This document shows positions 44,119 to 54,730 of a stretch of DNA of 64,000 bases, in pieces. Position numbers and translations under genes: made by a program. The DNA is from Alopecurus myosuroides. Lineage: Eukaryota > Streptophyta > Magnoliopsida > Poales > Poaceae. The stretch covers positions 51,523,827 through 51,587,826 of the forward strand of contig CM054063.1 of NCBI GenBank assembly GCA_028641055.1, written 5' to 3'. Below the pieces are notes generated by a model that did no database searches, was not told where the DNA came from, and saw only the letters and a list, made by a program, of their open reading frames with translations. The number at the start of each line of letters is the position of its first letter. The first letter of the stretch is position 1.

Positions 44119-45234
44119 ATGGACAGCCACATATTTGGAGAAATATTTACGAGTGATGCACATAGAAAAACAAGGCCCTCACGTTCATCTACTATATTGA
44201 GTCCATCCTATAATGAAGACCTTATTGCACCAAGCATCAATGATGCGGGAGACGGTGGAATTGCTAATCCATCTAGTTTCTCTTTCTATACATTTTTTAG
44301 AAGTGCAGGTATACTTGATGACTTCTTGACGCTGATTGAAAGGGTTGGTTTATCCAACTACATGCAGGATGAAGGTCCCCAATATGCTATTCTCACAAAA
44401 AAAAATTGTTGAGAGTTTTAGATTTCATAACTCACCATATAACCCAACTATTGCTTTTAAGATATATGGTAGTCCCTTTTCCTTGTCCTCGGAGAGTTTT
44501 TGCAGCTTATATGTATCAACGCCTCTGGGACAACGTGCAAGATTCATGAGAGACCCGCTGATCTTATGGAGCTCTATCGAGGAGTTACCAATGATGATTG
44601 CCGCTCAGCTCAGCGCGGGAAGATAAGGAACATCCAACTTCTTGCTATCAGATATTTCACTTAGTATCTTGCCATTAGTGTCCTTGGTAGGGAGAACACT
44701 AGCAATATTTCAAACTATCATCTTACTTTTCTTGCTGCTACACTTAACTGTAGTGACAAGTATAACCTTGGTTCTCTCATTTCTCGCCGCCTAGCTACTA
44801 AGGGACCCATTTATGGGGGGCATTATTGATACACGTATATCTACTCTTCAAGGCTTTCCTATTGCTCCCCATGATGAATTTATATCTCCTTATAGACTTA
44901 ATATTGCTTCCACGAAGGCTCATCATTTTATTACTGCTAACTCTACTGCTGAAAATTTAGTATATAGAGTTTTATTTATCAACAAAGTTGAGAGGGAAGT
45001 TATTTTGTTGTAGCATGTTTTGTTCAAAGTTCACAGGATGCCATGGTCACTCCCTAAGGGAGAGCTAGATGACCAGCTGCGCTTGATCGAGTACCATAGG
45101 CATCAGATGAGGCGAGATGCGCCTTCCGAGTACTACACCATGCAGTACACCGAGGCGTCATTGAGCACATATCAGGGCGAGAGTTCATCCTCGGCAAACT
45201 ACGGGGGCGGCACCTCATGGCCCGCTTGGGATTG
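44119..45234 (+). pseudogene. 3' ORF of element A, decayed
   Basis: The ATG at 44119 opens a frame to 44412 (FYTFFRSAGILDDFLTLIER, YMQDEGPQYAILTK). A run of A at 44398-44404 causes a shift into 44336-44626 (VESFRFHNSPYNPTIAFKIY). Further pieces continue to 45234 (FIT.NSTAENLVYRVLFI and a final Ser-rich stretch). It sits in the envelope position of Athila elements, but I see no signal peptide or membrane segment in the remaining parts. Function is unknown. Confidence 0.6.
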
Positions 45235-46168
45235 ATCTCCACTTAGGCCAAAAGCCTAAGCTTGGGGGGAGGTATACCGACATCATACTCACTAGTATAT
45301 CATGTTTCTGTCGGATCTTTGTATATCCATGTTCTCGTTTCTTCTGTTTTTGCTTCTTTTTGTTTTTATTATTTTGTTCTTGCTTTCCAAAACACAAAAA
45401 GACCAAAAATATTTCTGTTGTTTCTCCTTAATTTCTTCTTTAGTTTCTTTTGTTTTTTATCTTTCCTTTCTTGTTTCGGTTTAATATAAAAAAATCCAAA
45501 AATATTTTGCTTTGTTTGCTTGTTTCTTTTGTTTTTGTTTTAATTCGAAAACTAAAAAATATTTGTTGTTCTTTTTTGGTTTTGTAAAGTTTTTTGCAGA
45601 GTTCATCGGTCTTCCGTGTCTCCATTGGAGCTTGGTTATCATTCTATATTATTCAATCCACACGGGTGAAGGGCAATAATGACGATTTACGACCATTCAA
45701 GTTGTGGTGAGAGGCCGGTATGAACTCTATTTGTTTTATTTTTGTACATATACTTATCCATGTGAACATGCTTAGTTTGTTCGTGTAAGGTGTATGTTAT
45801 TTAATTGTTTCTTAGTAGTTTGTGCTCTCATATGTTTAGTACCAACTTATTAATATTAGATAGCATGTCGTATAAATGTTTGCTTGCATTGTTTTATTCA
45901 TAGAAGGTTATGATATTGTGGTATCTCTCTTTGATTGTTTTTCTTGAATCGACTTGGCACATGCTCACGCATGCATATGACTGAAAAAACAAAAGGTCAG
46001 TTAAGCCTCGATGATTTATTTTGCCTAAGAGTATTTGTATCACTTTTATACTCCTGTTAATTTTGTTTTGTCGCAAGCATGATTATGACAGTTATTGCTC
46101 TCTTGAGTGTCGCTCCTCGTCTATTGCTAGCCTTCACATGTACTGAGTATGAGCTCTAGTCGTGCATC
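45235..46168 (+). other. T-rich 3' noncoding region of A, left of B
   Basis: It starts with GCCTAAGCTTGGGGGGAGG (about 45249), a polypurine-like text, then a long T-rich stretch (45340-45600) with many TTTTGTTT runs. No gene. The last five bases (GCATC, 46164-46168) are the target duplicated by B. Confidence 0.6.
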
Positions 46169-47652
46169 TGGTACGTCCATTTTGCATCACCGTTTTATAT
46201 TGTTATTTTATGTTATTCATCGATATATTTCATGTTACCATGCATTAGTTATGTTATTTTATCTTATTTTGCATGTTTCATAATTTTTGGAGAATAAACA
46301 CCGGGACCAGAAATCTGATGGAAAAAGCACCATCGAGATACCATATTTCAAAAGATCAGAAGAACAAGAGGGACACCGGAGGTATCTTAGAAGTTCAGAG
46401 GAAGACACCAGCCAGAATGGGAGCCAGAGGGGGGGTCACCAGGGGGGCACACCATGGTGTGGCGCGCCCCCTGTCCGCGCCGCCAGGTGGTGTGGCCACC
46501 CTGGCCCACCTCTGGTCGAGGTCTTTCGCGTACTTTACCCCCAGGGAACCCTAAGCCCCAGACCATCATCGAAGAATTATTCCAATGCCGCCTCGGGGAG
46601 GAAAACACCCAAGAGAGAAAAGCTCTGTGGAAAATCTGCCGGGGAAATTCCTCTCCGGAGAGGAGAAACCATCGCTATCGTCACCGTCATCACTCCGGGC
46701 AACATCAAGATCGTCATCATCATCATCATCACCACCAGCACCATCACCCTCATCATCCACCGTCATCCCGCTATAACAGTTAGGGGCCTCTATCGTTGTT
46801 TTACATTAGATCTCTCTCCCGGTGTGGATTACTTGTTAGTAGTTGATGCTTGTGAGATTTATTAGTGTTTGCACTTTATGATCAGATTGTTATCCTCCAT
46901 TATATCACCTTTGATTATGATCCATATGATGTCTTGTGAGTAGTTTGTTTAGTTCTTGAGGACATGGGAGAAATCATGATGTTAGTAGTGAAGTTATGTT
47001 GAAGTAATATCTAGTTGTTCGGTATTTAAGTTGTGGTGCTATTCTTCTAGTGGTGTCATGTGAACATCGACTACATGATACTTCACCTTTATGGGCCTAG
47101 GAGTATGCATTGTGTATTTGTCTACTAATTGTGGGGTGGCCGGAGTGACATAAACCTAAACCCCCGTTAGGAAACCAATGCACAAGGGAGCGTAGAATCC
47201 CGGAGGTTAAGGCTATGGTCAGTTTTATCTTAATTACTTTCTTGTATTTGCGGATGCTTGCAAGGGGTATAATCACAAGTATGTATTAGTCCTAGTTGGG
47301 CAGTGCATTAGCATAGGTTCACCCACACAACACTTCACGAACCAATATATATTAATCAACCGTAACGAAGCGAAAGCACTTGACGAAATTCCCATGTGTC
47401 CTCGAGAACGCTTGGTAGTCATAAGTAACTCAACCATCTTGTCCTTAGCTCTCAAAAGGATTGGTCCACTCGCTGCAATATTATTTACTTCTCTTTATTT
47501 ACTCTATGCAAAACAACCAAAAACTTGTTTACTAGTGTTTACAGTGAATCCGCTATCCAACCTGTTTGTCAACACCTTCTGCTCCTCGTTGGGTTCGACA
47601 CTCTTATTTATAGAAAGTGCTATGATATACCCCCTATACTTGTGGGTCATCG
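46169..47652 (+). repeat. 5' LTR of element B
   Basis: Starts TGGTACGTCCATTTTGC (the 3' copy has TGATACG) and ends GGGTCATCG (the 3' copy ends ATCA), so both terminal dinucleotide regions carry a transition. It holds a CAT/ATC-rich microsatellite at 46705-46770. Confidence 0.88.
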
Positions 47653-47663
47653 AGACTATTTTC

Positions 47664-47681
47664 TAGCGCCGTTGCCGGGGA
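47664..47681 (+). other. tRNA-Asp primer binding site of element B
   Basis: TAGCGCCGTTGCCGGGGA, one G-to-A change from the perfect complement of the tRNA-Asp 3' end. Confidence 0.8.
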
Positions 47682-47763
47682 GTGAAGAGCTATTGGTACG
47701 TGGAATTGGTAAGAGAAACTTTTATTGTGAGTGTTGTTTTTATTTCTGTCTGCTGTTTTATGT

Positions 47764-49096
47764 ATGGAGAATAATTTTTGTTCTCTGTTTAGGGGTACTT
47801 CTACCGTTTCTACTAGGGTAGTTGGTAACCCGTCTTCTGCTGATTTAGATCCTTATAAAATACCTATGAAAATTGTTGGACGTGTTATGGATAACTGCTA
47901 TTACGGTGATGGAACTGTCCATCCCGGTGATCATGTGCTCTTTATACATGAATTATCCGAGTTATTCAGGTGTGCAAGTATTACAATGGATCAAGTTAAA
48001 AGGAAATTATTATCCTTATCTCTGAAAGGAAGAGCCGCTGAATGGTTCAAATTACTGAAGAATGGTGATTCTATTGGATGGGAGGAAATTGTTCCTGTCT
48101 TTAATTCTAAATTTTATACTCCTAGTGAAATTCATAAAGACCGGAATCAAATCTATAATTTCTGGCCTTATGAGGGAGAGAGTATTGCCCAATCGTGGGG
48201 GAGAATGAAGTTATTAATGCTTAAATGTCCCATTCATGAACTCCCGAGAAATATTGTGATCAATAATTTGTATGCAAGGCTTTCTCTTCATGATAAGGAT
48301 TTATTGGATGCTTCTTGTTCTAGATCATTGACACATATGAAGGAAGAAGCTAAATGGGATCTTCTTGATCGTATTAAAGAAAACAATGAAGGATGGGAGA
48401 ACGACAAAGCTATAAAGTCAGGTACAAATTATGATTATGAATGCATTAAATCTTTTATGGATACCAATGATTTCTATGATGTTAGTGCTGTTTGTGGTCT
48501 TGACTCTCAATTTTTTTCAAACTGTCTTAAAGCTTTTGCCTCCTATCTTTATATTCCTAAAAAGAATTGTCGCAAGTAGGATGCACCTTATAAAGATATT
48601 GTTCCAAATAGTAATATAGAAGTGCATGCTATTAATCTTGTTGTTCCTGAGCCTTATGTTGAAAAAATTCCTTTCCCTCCTAAAGTGAAAGAGCATTCTA
48701 TGGTTGCTAGTGTGGTTAATAAGAGTAACAAGAAAGCTATTGAACCTGATGAACAAATAACTGTTGAACCTGCTGTAGCAATATTAAAAGATCTTGTTTG
48801 TAGAAATGTGGAGGATGAACACATTGTCTTCTGTGAGGATGCTTCTAACATTGTTTCCCATCCTCATAGACCTAAGAAAACTAGTGTTCCTATGCTTTCT
48901 GTTAAGATTGGTGATCATTGCTATTATGGTTTATGTGATATTGGTGCTAGTTCTAGTGCCATACCTTATGAGCTTTATAGAAAAATTATGCATGAAATTG
49001 GTTCTTGTGAGCTTGAAGATATTGATGTGGTTATTCAACATGCTAATAGAGAAACTGTTTTTCCTATTGGTATTGTTAGAACTTGGAAGTTTTATG
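47764..49096 (+). pseudogene. Element B gag-protease, one in-frame TAG, cut by a solo LTR
   Basis: One frame runs from the ATG at 47764 to the solo LTR at 49097, interrupted by a single TAG at 48577-48579. Gag core motifs are LSLKGRAAEWFKLL (about 48010-48050), IPVFN-like SKFYTP and ESIAQSWGRMKLL. After the TAG the protease starts with VPMLSVKIGDHCYYGLCDIG and the active-site DIGASSSAIPYELY. The protease frame resumes right of the solo LTR near 50770 (VLGRAASKTCPIIFGIPFL), after a one-base shift. So one stop and one insertion are the only large breaks in this gene. Confidence 0.8.
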
Positions 49097-50743
49097 TGAA
49101 GGGGTTGTTGCACAGAAAACAAAAAATTTCCAACACGAGAGACACCTGAAAGGCCAAGATCTTATCTAGGAGACAAAGTGCAACGGGCATAGAGAGAGTC
49201 TAAGAAGAACATACCCTCGAAGACACAAAGCGTTACGATATCAAATCTCGTTGTTGGCGTAGTCGTACTCATACCGATCCCGATAGAGAGAAGATGTGCA
49301 CCGCATTCCGGCGGTGCTTCCATGATCGGTCACACGTACGTTGATGACGACCTACGTTCCCTCGATCCAGCGGGGAGGCAGAAGTAGAGGATCCCTCAGA
49401 ACTCCAGCAGCACGATGATGTGGTGGTGAAGAAGAATCCCACGATCAGGGCTTCGCCAAGCCGGAGACCATGGAATTGAGCAGCGGGTGAAGTGGAAGGG
49501 AGGTGGGACAAGTTGTGGAGAAGAGGATCTCTCACCCTCCTTTTATAGGGGAGGGGGAGGCAGCCAAAGAGAGGATTCAGCCAGCTATGGTGGTGCCCCC
49601 ACCTCTTCCCTCTTCATGTGAGTGGAAGCTCCACTCACACCCACTCATGCTCCCATTATTTCCCACTTGGAAAATCCAAAGGTTTTCCTTTAATAAATAA
49701 ATAATTTTTTTATTTCTTTATTTATATTTGTTAATTCCATTAACAAACATTTTCATATAGCACCTCGAATCATTTGTTAGTTCTATTAACAACCATTCAA
49801 CGAAAAACCCCTTGAACTATTTCAATTTTCCCCGAAACAATTTCGGTGCTGCCCAAAATATTCTTCGATATTCCGTATCCTCTCAAACGCGTCATCGAAC
49901 CTTAAGTGTGTCACCCTACGGTTCGCGAATAAGATAGACATGATCGAGACTCCGCTCCGATCAATAATCAATAGCGGGATTTGGAGATCCGCGATGACTC
50001 CTATATATTCAACGATGACTGTCGTGATCGTGTGAACCATCAACGTCGTGAACTGTTCCCTTTGTCTCGCGATATTTTACTTGTCCGAGATTCGATAATT
50101 GGTATCAACCATACCTTGTTCAATCTCGTTACCGACAAGTACTCTTTTCTCGTTCCCATGATATAACATCCTTGTGATCATATCACGTTCTTGCAAGCGG
50201 TGTCGATGTGATATCACCGAGAGGGCCCATAGTATATCTGTCCGTCATTTTGGATGGACAAATTCTACTCTTGATCCATGATCCTCAACTAATACTTTCC
50301 GAATACCTAACGAAAACTTTATAGTCACCATGTTACGGTGTGACGTTTGATGACATCAAAGCACCCTTTCGGTATCAGTGGTTGACATGAACTCATGGTC
50401 TAAGGAATAAGTTACTTCGTATGATTTATATAACAATGTAAACTTAATGACTTGATCGCATTGATATATTCACTTTGGGTATATGTTCATCACATCATTC
50501 TTCTAATGACATGACCCCGTTATTAACAACACCCAATGTTCATGATCACGAAACCTTGATCATCTATTAATCAACGAGCTAGTTAAAAGAGAGGCTTTAC
50601 TAGGAACCATTGTTTGTTTATTAAACACACATGTATCAACGTTTCCGGTTAATACAATTCTAGCATGAGAAATAAACATTCATCATAAACAAGGAATAAG
50701 ATAACGACCATTTTATTATTGCCTCTCGGGCATATTCCGTTCA
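49097..50743 (-). repeat. Solo LTR of an Angela-like Copia element, inside B protease
   Basis: TTATG flanks both sides (49092-49096 and 50744-50748). The minus strand starts TGAACGGAATATGCCC and ends CAACAACCCCTTCA, 1647 bases. The start resembles the Triticeae Angela/BARE/WIS LTR start (TGTTGGAAATATGCCC). A TATA box (TATAAAA on the minus strand) lies at 49541-49547. No internal region remains, so the two LTRs of a full element have recombined. A protein-coding ORF is not expected here. Confidence 0.9.
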
Positions 50744-51429
50744 TTATGTGGTAAAACTAAATATCCCAATGATTTGCTAGTACTTGGTAGGGCTGCTAGT
50801 AAGACTTGTCCTATTATTTTTGGTATACCTTTCTTGAACACTTGTGGTGCTATTATAGATCTTAAAATAGAGAAGATTTTGACTAAATTTGATGGAAAAT
50901 CTTATGAGTTCAATTTCTCCAAATTTGCTAGAGAACCTTATGAATCGAAATTGCCTGATGAGAATTTTAAAGTTTAACAACTTGCTTCTATTTGTCTTGA
51001 TCCTAACAATGCTTTGCAGCAATATACGGAGGACCACGAGAGTGAGGTATTTATGGAAGAGAGAAATGAGATTGACGATATTCTTCTTTGTCGACCAGTG
51101 ATACCGAAACATAATTTTCCCGTGGAAGACTTGGGTACAACATTACCACCCAAAGAGGATAATGTCTTTTATTTAAAACCTTTGTCTGATGACCTTAAAT
51201 ATTCTTATATTGATGATAAGAAAACATATCTTGTTATTATTAGTGCTAAACTTTCAGGTGAAGAAGAGAAAGATTATTGGAAGTTCTGAAGAAACACCGT
51301 GGAGCTATTGGATATACTCTTGATGATTTGAAGAGAATTTCTTCTACTATATGTTAGCATGATATTAATATTGAGACTCATGCAAAGCCAGCAGTTGAAC
51401 AACAACGCCGTTTAAATCCTAAGATGAAG
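50744..51429 (+). pseudogene. Element B protease end and start of RT region, broken
   Basis: Pieces: GRAASKTCPIIFGIPFLNTC and FNFSKFAREP (50774-50977), then 51014-51289 (DILLCRPVIPKHNFPVEDLG), then stops and shifts up to the RT at 51433. A TAG lies at 51356-51358. This is the linker between protease and RT in Athila. Confidence 0.7.
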
Positions 51430-51432
51430 TAA

Positions 51433-52400
51433 GTGGTAAGAAATGAGGTATTAAAACTTCTTGATGTTGGTATTATTTTTCCTATTGCTGATAGTAGATG
51501 GGTGAGTCATGTGCACTGTGTCCCTAAGAAAGGAGGAATGAATGTTGTGCCTAATGAAAACAATAAGCTCATTCCACAAAGAGTAGTAGTTGGTTATATA
51601 ATGTGCATTGATTTTTGGAAGGTTAATAAACTTACTAAGAAATATCATTATCCTTTACCCTTTATTAATCAAATGCTAGAGAGGTTGTCTAAGAAAACTC
51701 ATTTTTACTTTCTTGATGGTTATTCTGGGGTTTCTCAAATTGCTGTTAGGAAACAAGATCAAGAGAAAACAACCTTTACTTGTCCTTATGGTACTTATGC
51801 TTATAGACGTATGCCTTTTGGTTTGTGTAATGCTCCTGCTACTTTTCAAAGATGCATGTGTGCTATTTTTCATGGTTTTTGTGAAGAAATTGTGCAAGTA
51901 TTCATGGACGATTTCTCCGTCTATGGAACTTCTTTTGATAATTGTTTGCACAACCTTGATAAAGTTTTGTAGAGATGTGAGGAAACTAATCTTGTTCTTA
52001 ATTGGGAGAAATGCCACTTTATGGTTAATGAAGGAATTGTTCTTGGACAAAAAATTCTGAAAGAGGTATTGAAGTTGATAGAGCTAAAGTGGAAGCCATA
52101 GAGAAAATGCCCTGTCCTAGGGATGTTAAAGGTATTCGTAGTGTTCTTGGTCATGATGGTTTCTATAGGAGGTTTATTAAAGATTTCTCTAAAATATCAA
52201 ACCCTCTTACTAATCTTCTTCAAAAAGATGTACCATTTGTTTTTGATGATGATTGTAAGGAAGCTTTTGAAACTTTAAAGAATGCTTTAACTACTGCTCC
52301 TATTGTGCGACCACCCGATTGGAACATTATGCTAGTAAGACTCTTGATGCCGCTGAAAAGAATTATGCTACTACTGAAAAAGAGTTCTTAGCTGTAGTTT
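51433..52400 (+). pseudogene. Element B reverse transcriptase, broken
   Basis: RT motifs: CIDFWKVNKLTKKYHYPLPF, FYFLDGYSGVSQI, YAYRRMPFGLCNAPATFQRC and the catalytic FMDDFSVYG near 51903-51930, an Athila-style MDDF. A TAG at 51970-51972 follows KVL. RT thumb continues (RCEETNLVLNWEKCHF, then AKVEAIEKMPCPRDVKGI at 52089). After TTAPIVRPPDWN (about 52325) the text jumps to HYASKTLDAAEKN, so the first part of RNase H is deleted. Confidence 0.85.
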
Positions 52401-53446
52401 TTGCATGTGATAAGTTTAGGCCTTATATTGTTGACTCAAAGGTTACTATTCATACTGATCATGTTGCTATTAGATATCTTATGTAAAAGAAAGATGCTAA
52501 GCCTAGGCTTATTAGATGGGTGTTGCTTTTACAAGAGTTTGATTTGCATATTGTGGATAGGAAGGGTGCTGAAAATCCTGTTGCTGATAACTTGTCTAGG
52601 TTGGAAAACATTACTTCTGATCCTATTCCTGTTAATGATAGCTTTCCAAATGAACAATTGGCTGGAATAAAAGTAAAACCCCAAGATAGTCCATGGTATG
52701 CTGATTACGCTAACTTTATTGTTTCTAAGTATTTGCCTCCAACATTTACAACTCAACAAAGAAGAAAATTCTTCTATGATTTGAGGCATTATTTTTGGGA
52801 TGACCCACATTTATATAAAGAAAGAGTAGATGGTATTATGAGAAGATGTGTTCCAGATCATGAACAACGTGAAATATTGAAGAAGTGTCATAGTAGTGCT
52901 TATGGAGGACATCACGCTGGATATAGAAACGCACAGAAGGTTCTACAATCAGGTTTCTATTGGCCTACTCTCTTTAAAGATGCACGTAAATTTATTTTAT
53001 CTTGTGATGAATGTCAAAGAGTAGGAAATATTTCTAGACGTAATGAAATGCCTATGAGTTATTCTCTTGCTATTGGACATTTTGACTGTTTGTGGTTTGA
53101 CTTTATGGGTCCTTTTCCTCCTTCAAATGGCTATACTCATAGACTTGTTGTTGATTATGTTACTAAATGGGTAGAAGCTATACCTACTAAAAGTGCTGAT
53201 GGAGAAACCTCGATAAAAATGCTTAAAGATGTTATTTTTCCTAGGTTTGGTGTGCCTAGATATCTTATGACTGATGGAGGTTCTCATTTTATTCATGGTG
53301 GTTTTAGAAAAACCCTTGCTAAATATGATGTTAATCATAGAATTGCCTCAGCTTATCATCCTCAAACTAGTGGGCAAGTAGAATTGTCAAATAGAGAAAG
53401 TAAGTCTATCTTGCAAAAGACTATTAATAAATCTAGGAAGAATTGA
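52401..53446 (+). pseudogene. Element B RNase H end and integrase, broken
   Basis: The RNase H end has FVACDKFRPYI-like text, TDHVAIRYLM and [17 protein letters not shown]. Integrase has the zinc region [19 protein letters not shown] and CDECQRVGN. The core is [13 protein letters not shown] (first Asp), [12 protein letters not shown] (second Asp) and [12 protein letters not shown] (Glu). A TGA at 53444-53446 (TGG expected) stops it; the C-terminus continues after a shift. All three catalytic residues remain. Confidence 0.85.
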
Positions 53447-53501
53447 TCTGATAAGTTGAAGTGATTCTTTATGGGCTTATAGAAATGCTTATAAAAATCC
53501 T

Positions 53502-54029
53502 ATGGGTATGTCTCCTTATAAAATGGTTTATGGAAAGGCTTGTCACTTGCCTTTAGAATTAGAACACAAAGCTTATTGGGCAGTGAAAGAGTTAAATACA
53601 GATTTTAAACTTCCTGGTAAGAAAAGAATGCTTGATCTGAATCATTTAGATGAATGGAGATGTGAAGCTTATGAAAATGCCAAGATATTTAAAGAAAAAG
53701 TTAAACAATGTCATGATAAAAGAATCCTTAAAATAGAGTTTCATGTTGGTGAGAAAGTTCTATTGTATCGGTCTCGTCTCAGATTTTTTGCAGGAAAATT
53801 ACTCTCCCGATGGGAAGCACCTTATATTATTGAAGAAGTGTATCGTTCAGGGATGATTAAAATTGCTTCCCTCAAGGATAACACTACACAAGTGGTAAAT
53901 GGGCAAAGACTCAACCATTATATTTCTGGGGATTCCTATGATGAAGATGTTGATGTTATTCAAGTAATGACTCCGGAGAAATTCATCGGAAGGAAGATTC
54001 CAGAATCTGCAGAGTCAGTTTTGGAATAG
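53502..54029 (+). CDS. Element B integrase C-terminal part
   Basis: 175-residue frame: MGMSPYKMVYGKACHLPLE, FKEKVKQCHDKRI, FHVGEKVLLYRSRLRFFAGK, SRWEAPYIIEEVYRSGMIKI. This is the typical Athila integrase end with no chromodomain. It ends in a TAG (54027-54029) after a stretch that may be a linker. As a product alone it has no known activity. Confidence 0.8.
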   Translation: MGMSPYKMVYGKACHLPLELEHKAYWAVKELNTDFKLPGKKRMLDLNHLDEWRCEAYENAKIFKEKVKQCHDKRILKIEFHVGEKVLLYRSRLRFFAGKLLSRWEAPYIIEEVYRSGMIKIASLKDNTTQVVNGQRLNHYISGDSYDEDVDVIQVMTPEKFIGRKIPESAESVLE

Positions 54030-54119
54030 TTAACAGTTCTGTTAAGAAAAAGTCCACGAATTGCCTTTTCAGTTATTAATTATTGAATTTTGGAAAATAT
54101 GAAAAGTACTGAGCGGAAG

Positions 54120-54274
54120 AGGAGTTAGAGAAGGTTCCCGGAGGCACAATACCACCAGGTGGCGCGGGCCCACCCTTGGCCGCGCCATCCTATGGTGTGG
54201 GTGCCCCGGAGCCTCTCTCCGACTCGTTTTCGACCTGTAATTTCCTTTCTTTATGTATATTTTTGCTATATAAT
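54120..54274 (+). promoter_or_regulatory. LTR-like promoter region before the 3' ORF of B
   Basis: 54155-54215 has ACCACCAGGTGGCGCGGGCCC and CCGCGCCATCC.TATGGTGTGGG, close to text just before the transcribed part of the A and B LTRs. A TATATAAT box lies at 54267-54274, 94 bases upstream of the ATG at 54368. A second promoter driving the 3' ORF is inferred. Confidence 0.45.
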
Positions 54275-54367
54275 CCCCCGGATCCCCTAGGTCCGTATAT
54301 CGTTTTCTCGTCGTGTTTCTATTTCGTGTTGTTTCTGCCACGGGCTTTTTTCAGTTTTAGCAGCACC

Positions 54368-54730
54368 ATGGTTTCCACCAACAACAACAAAGGTAAAGGG
54401 CCTATGAATGATGATCCACAGGATCCAAGGCGCAAGATCATGGATCAAGGGGTCAAGAAAGAAGCAAAGAGGATGCCAGCAAGCAGCGAGGGAAGTGTTT
54501 CTTCTTGTAGCATGCAGGAACCAAGACCATCAGTCCCGGGACTCAGCCCCATCCCTAGAGTAGAGGAAGCTCTTCGTGTTGCAGATGAGTTCTGTGAACG
54601 TTATCGAGCTTTAAGGATGAAGGTCGAGATTCTTCAAGAGGAAAACGACAGGTTTCGTGAGATGCTGCAATATTTCCACGCCTTGCTTGATAAGAGTGTA
54701 TCACCACCACCACCACCACCGAAGAATTGA
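54368..54730 (+). CDS. 3' ORF of element B, coiled-coil protein with proline tail
   Basis: The ATG at 54368 (ACCATGG, a near-ideal start context) opens 120 codons to a TGA at 54728-54730. Residues 1-55 are polar and basic (MVSTNNNKGKGPMNDDPQDP). Residues 65-105 form a probable coiled coil (VEEALRVADEFCERYRALRM, KVEILQEENDRFREMLQYF). The end is a proline run (SPPPPPPKN). No signal peptide, membrane segment or catalytic motif. It lies in the envelope position after pol and before the 3' LTR. It is the only undamaged separate gene in B. I do not recognise its function. Confidence 0.6.
   Translation: MVSTNNNKGKGPMNDDPQDPRRKIMDQGVKKEAKRMPASSEGSVSSCSMQEPRPSVPGLSPIPRVEEALRVADEFCERYRALRMKVEILQEENDRFREMLQYFHALLDKSVSPPPPPPKN

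Noticed and set aside
45280..45620. T-rich stretch as a possible poly(A) tail of a minus-strand LINE
   Set aside because: It lacks LINE coding sequence next to it and is a typical T-rich part of the A internal 3' region.
46705..46770. CAT-rich microsatellite as a His-rich protein segment
   Set aside because: It lies inside the LTR, is noncoding in context and is repeated in the other LTR.
49097..50743. Possible coding gene between the two halves of B protease
   Set aside because: Exact TTATG duplications and TG...CA ends show a solo LTR; its small ORFs are chance frames.
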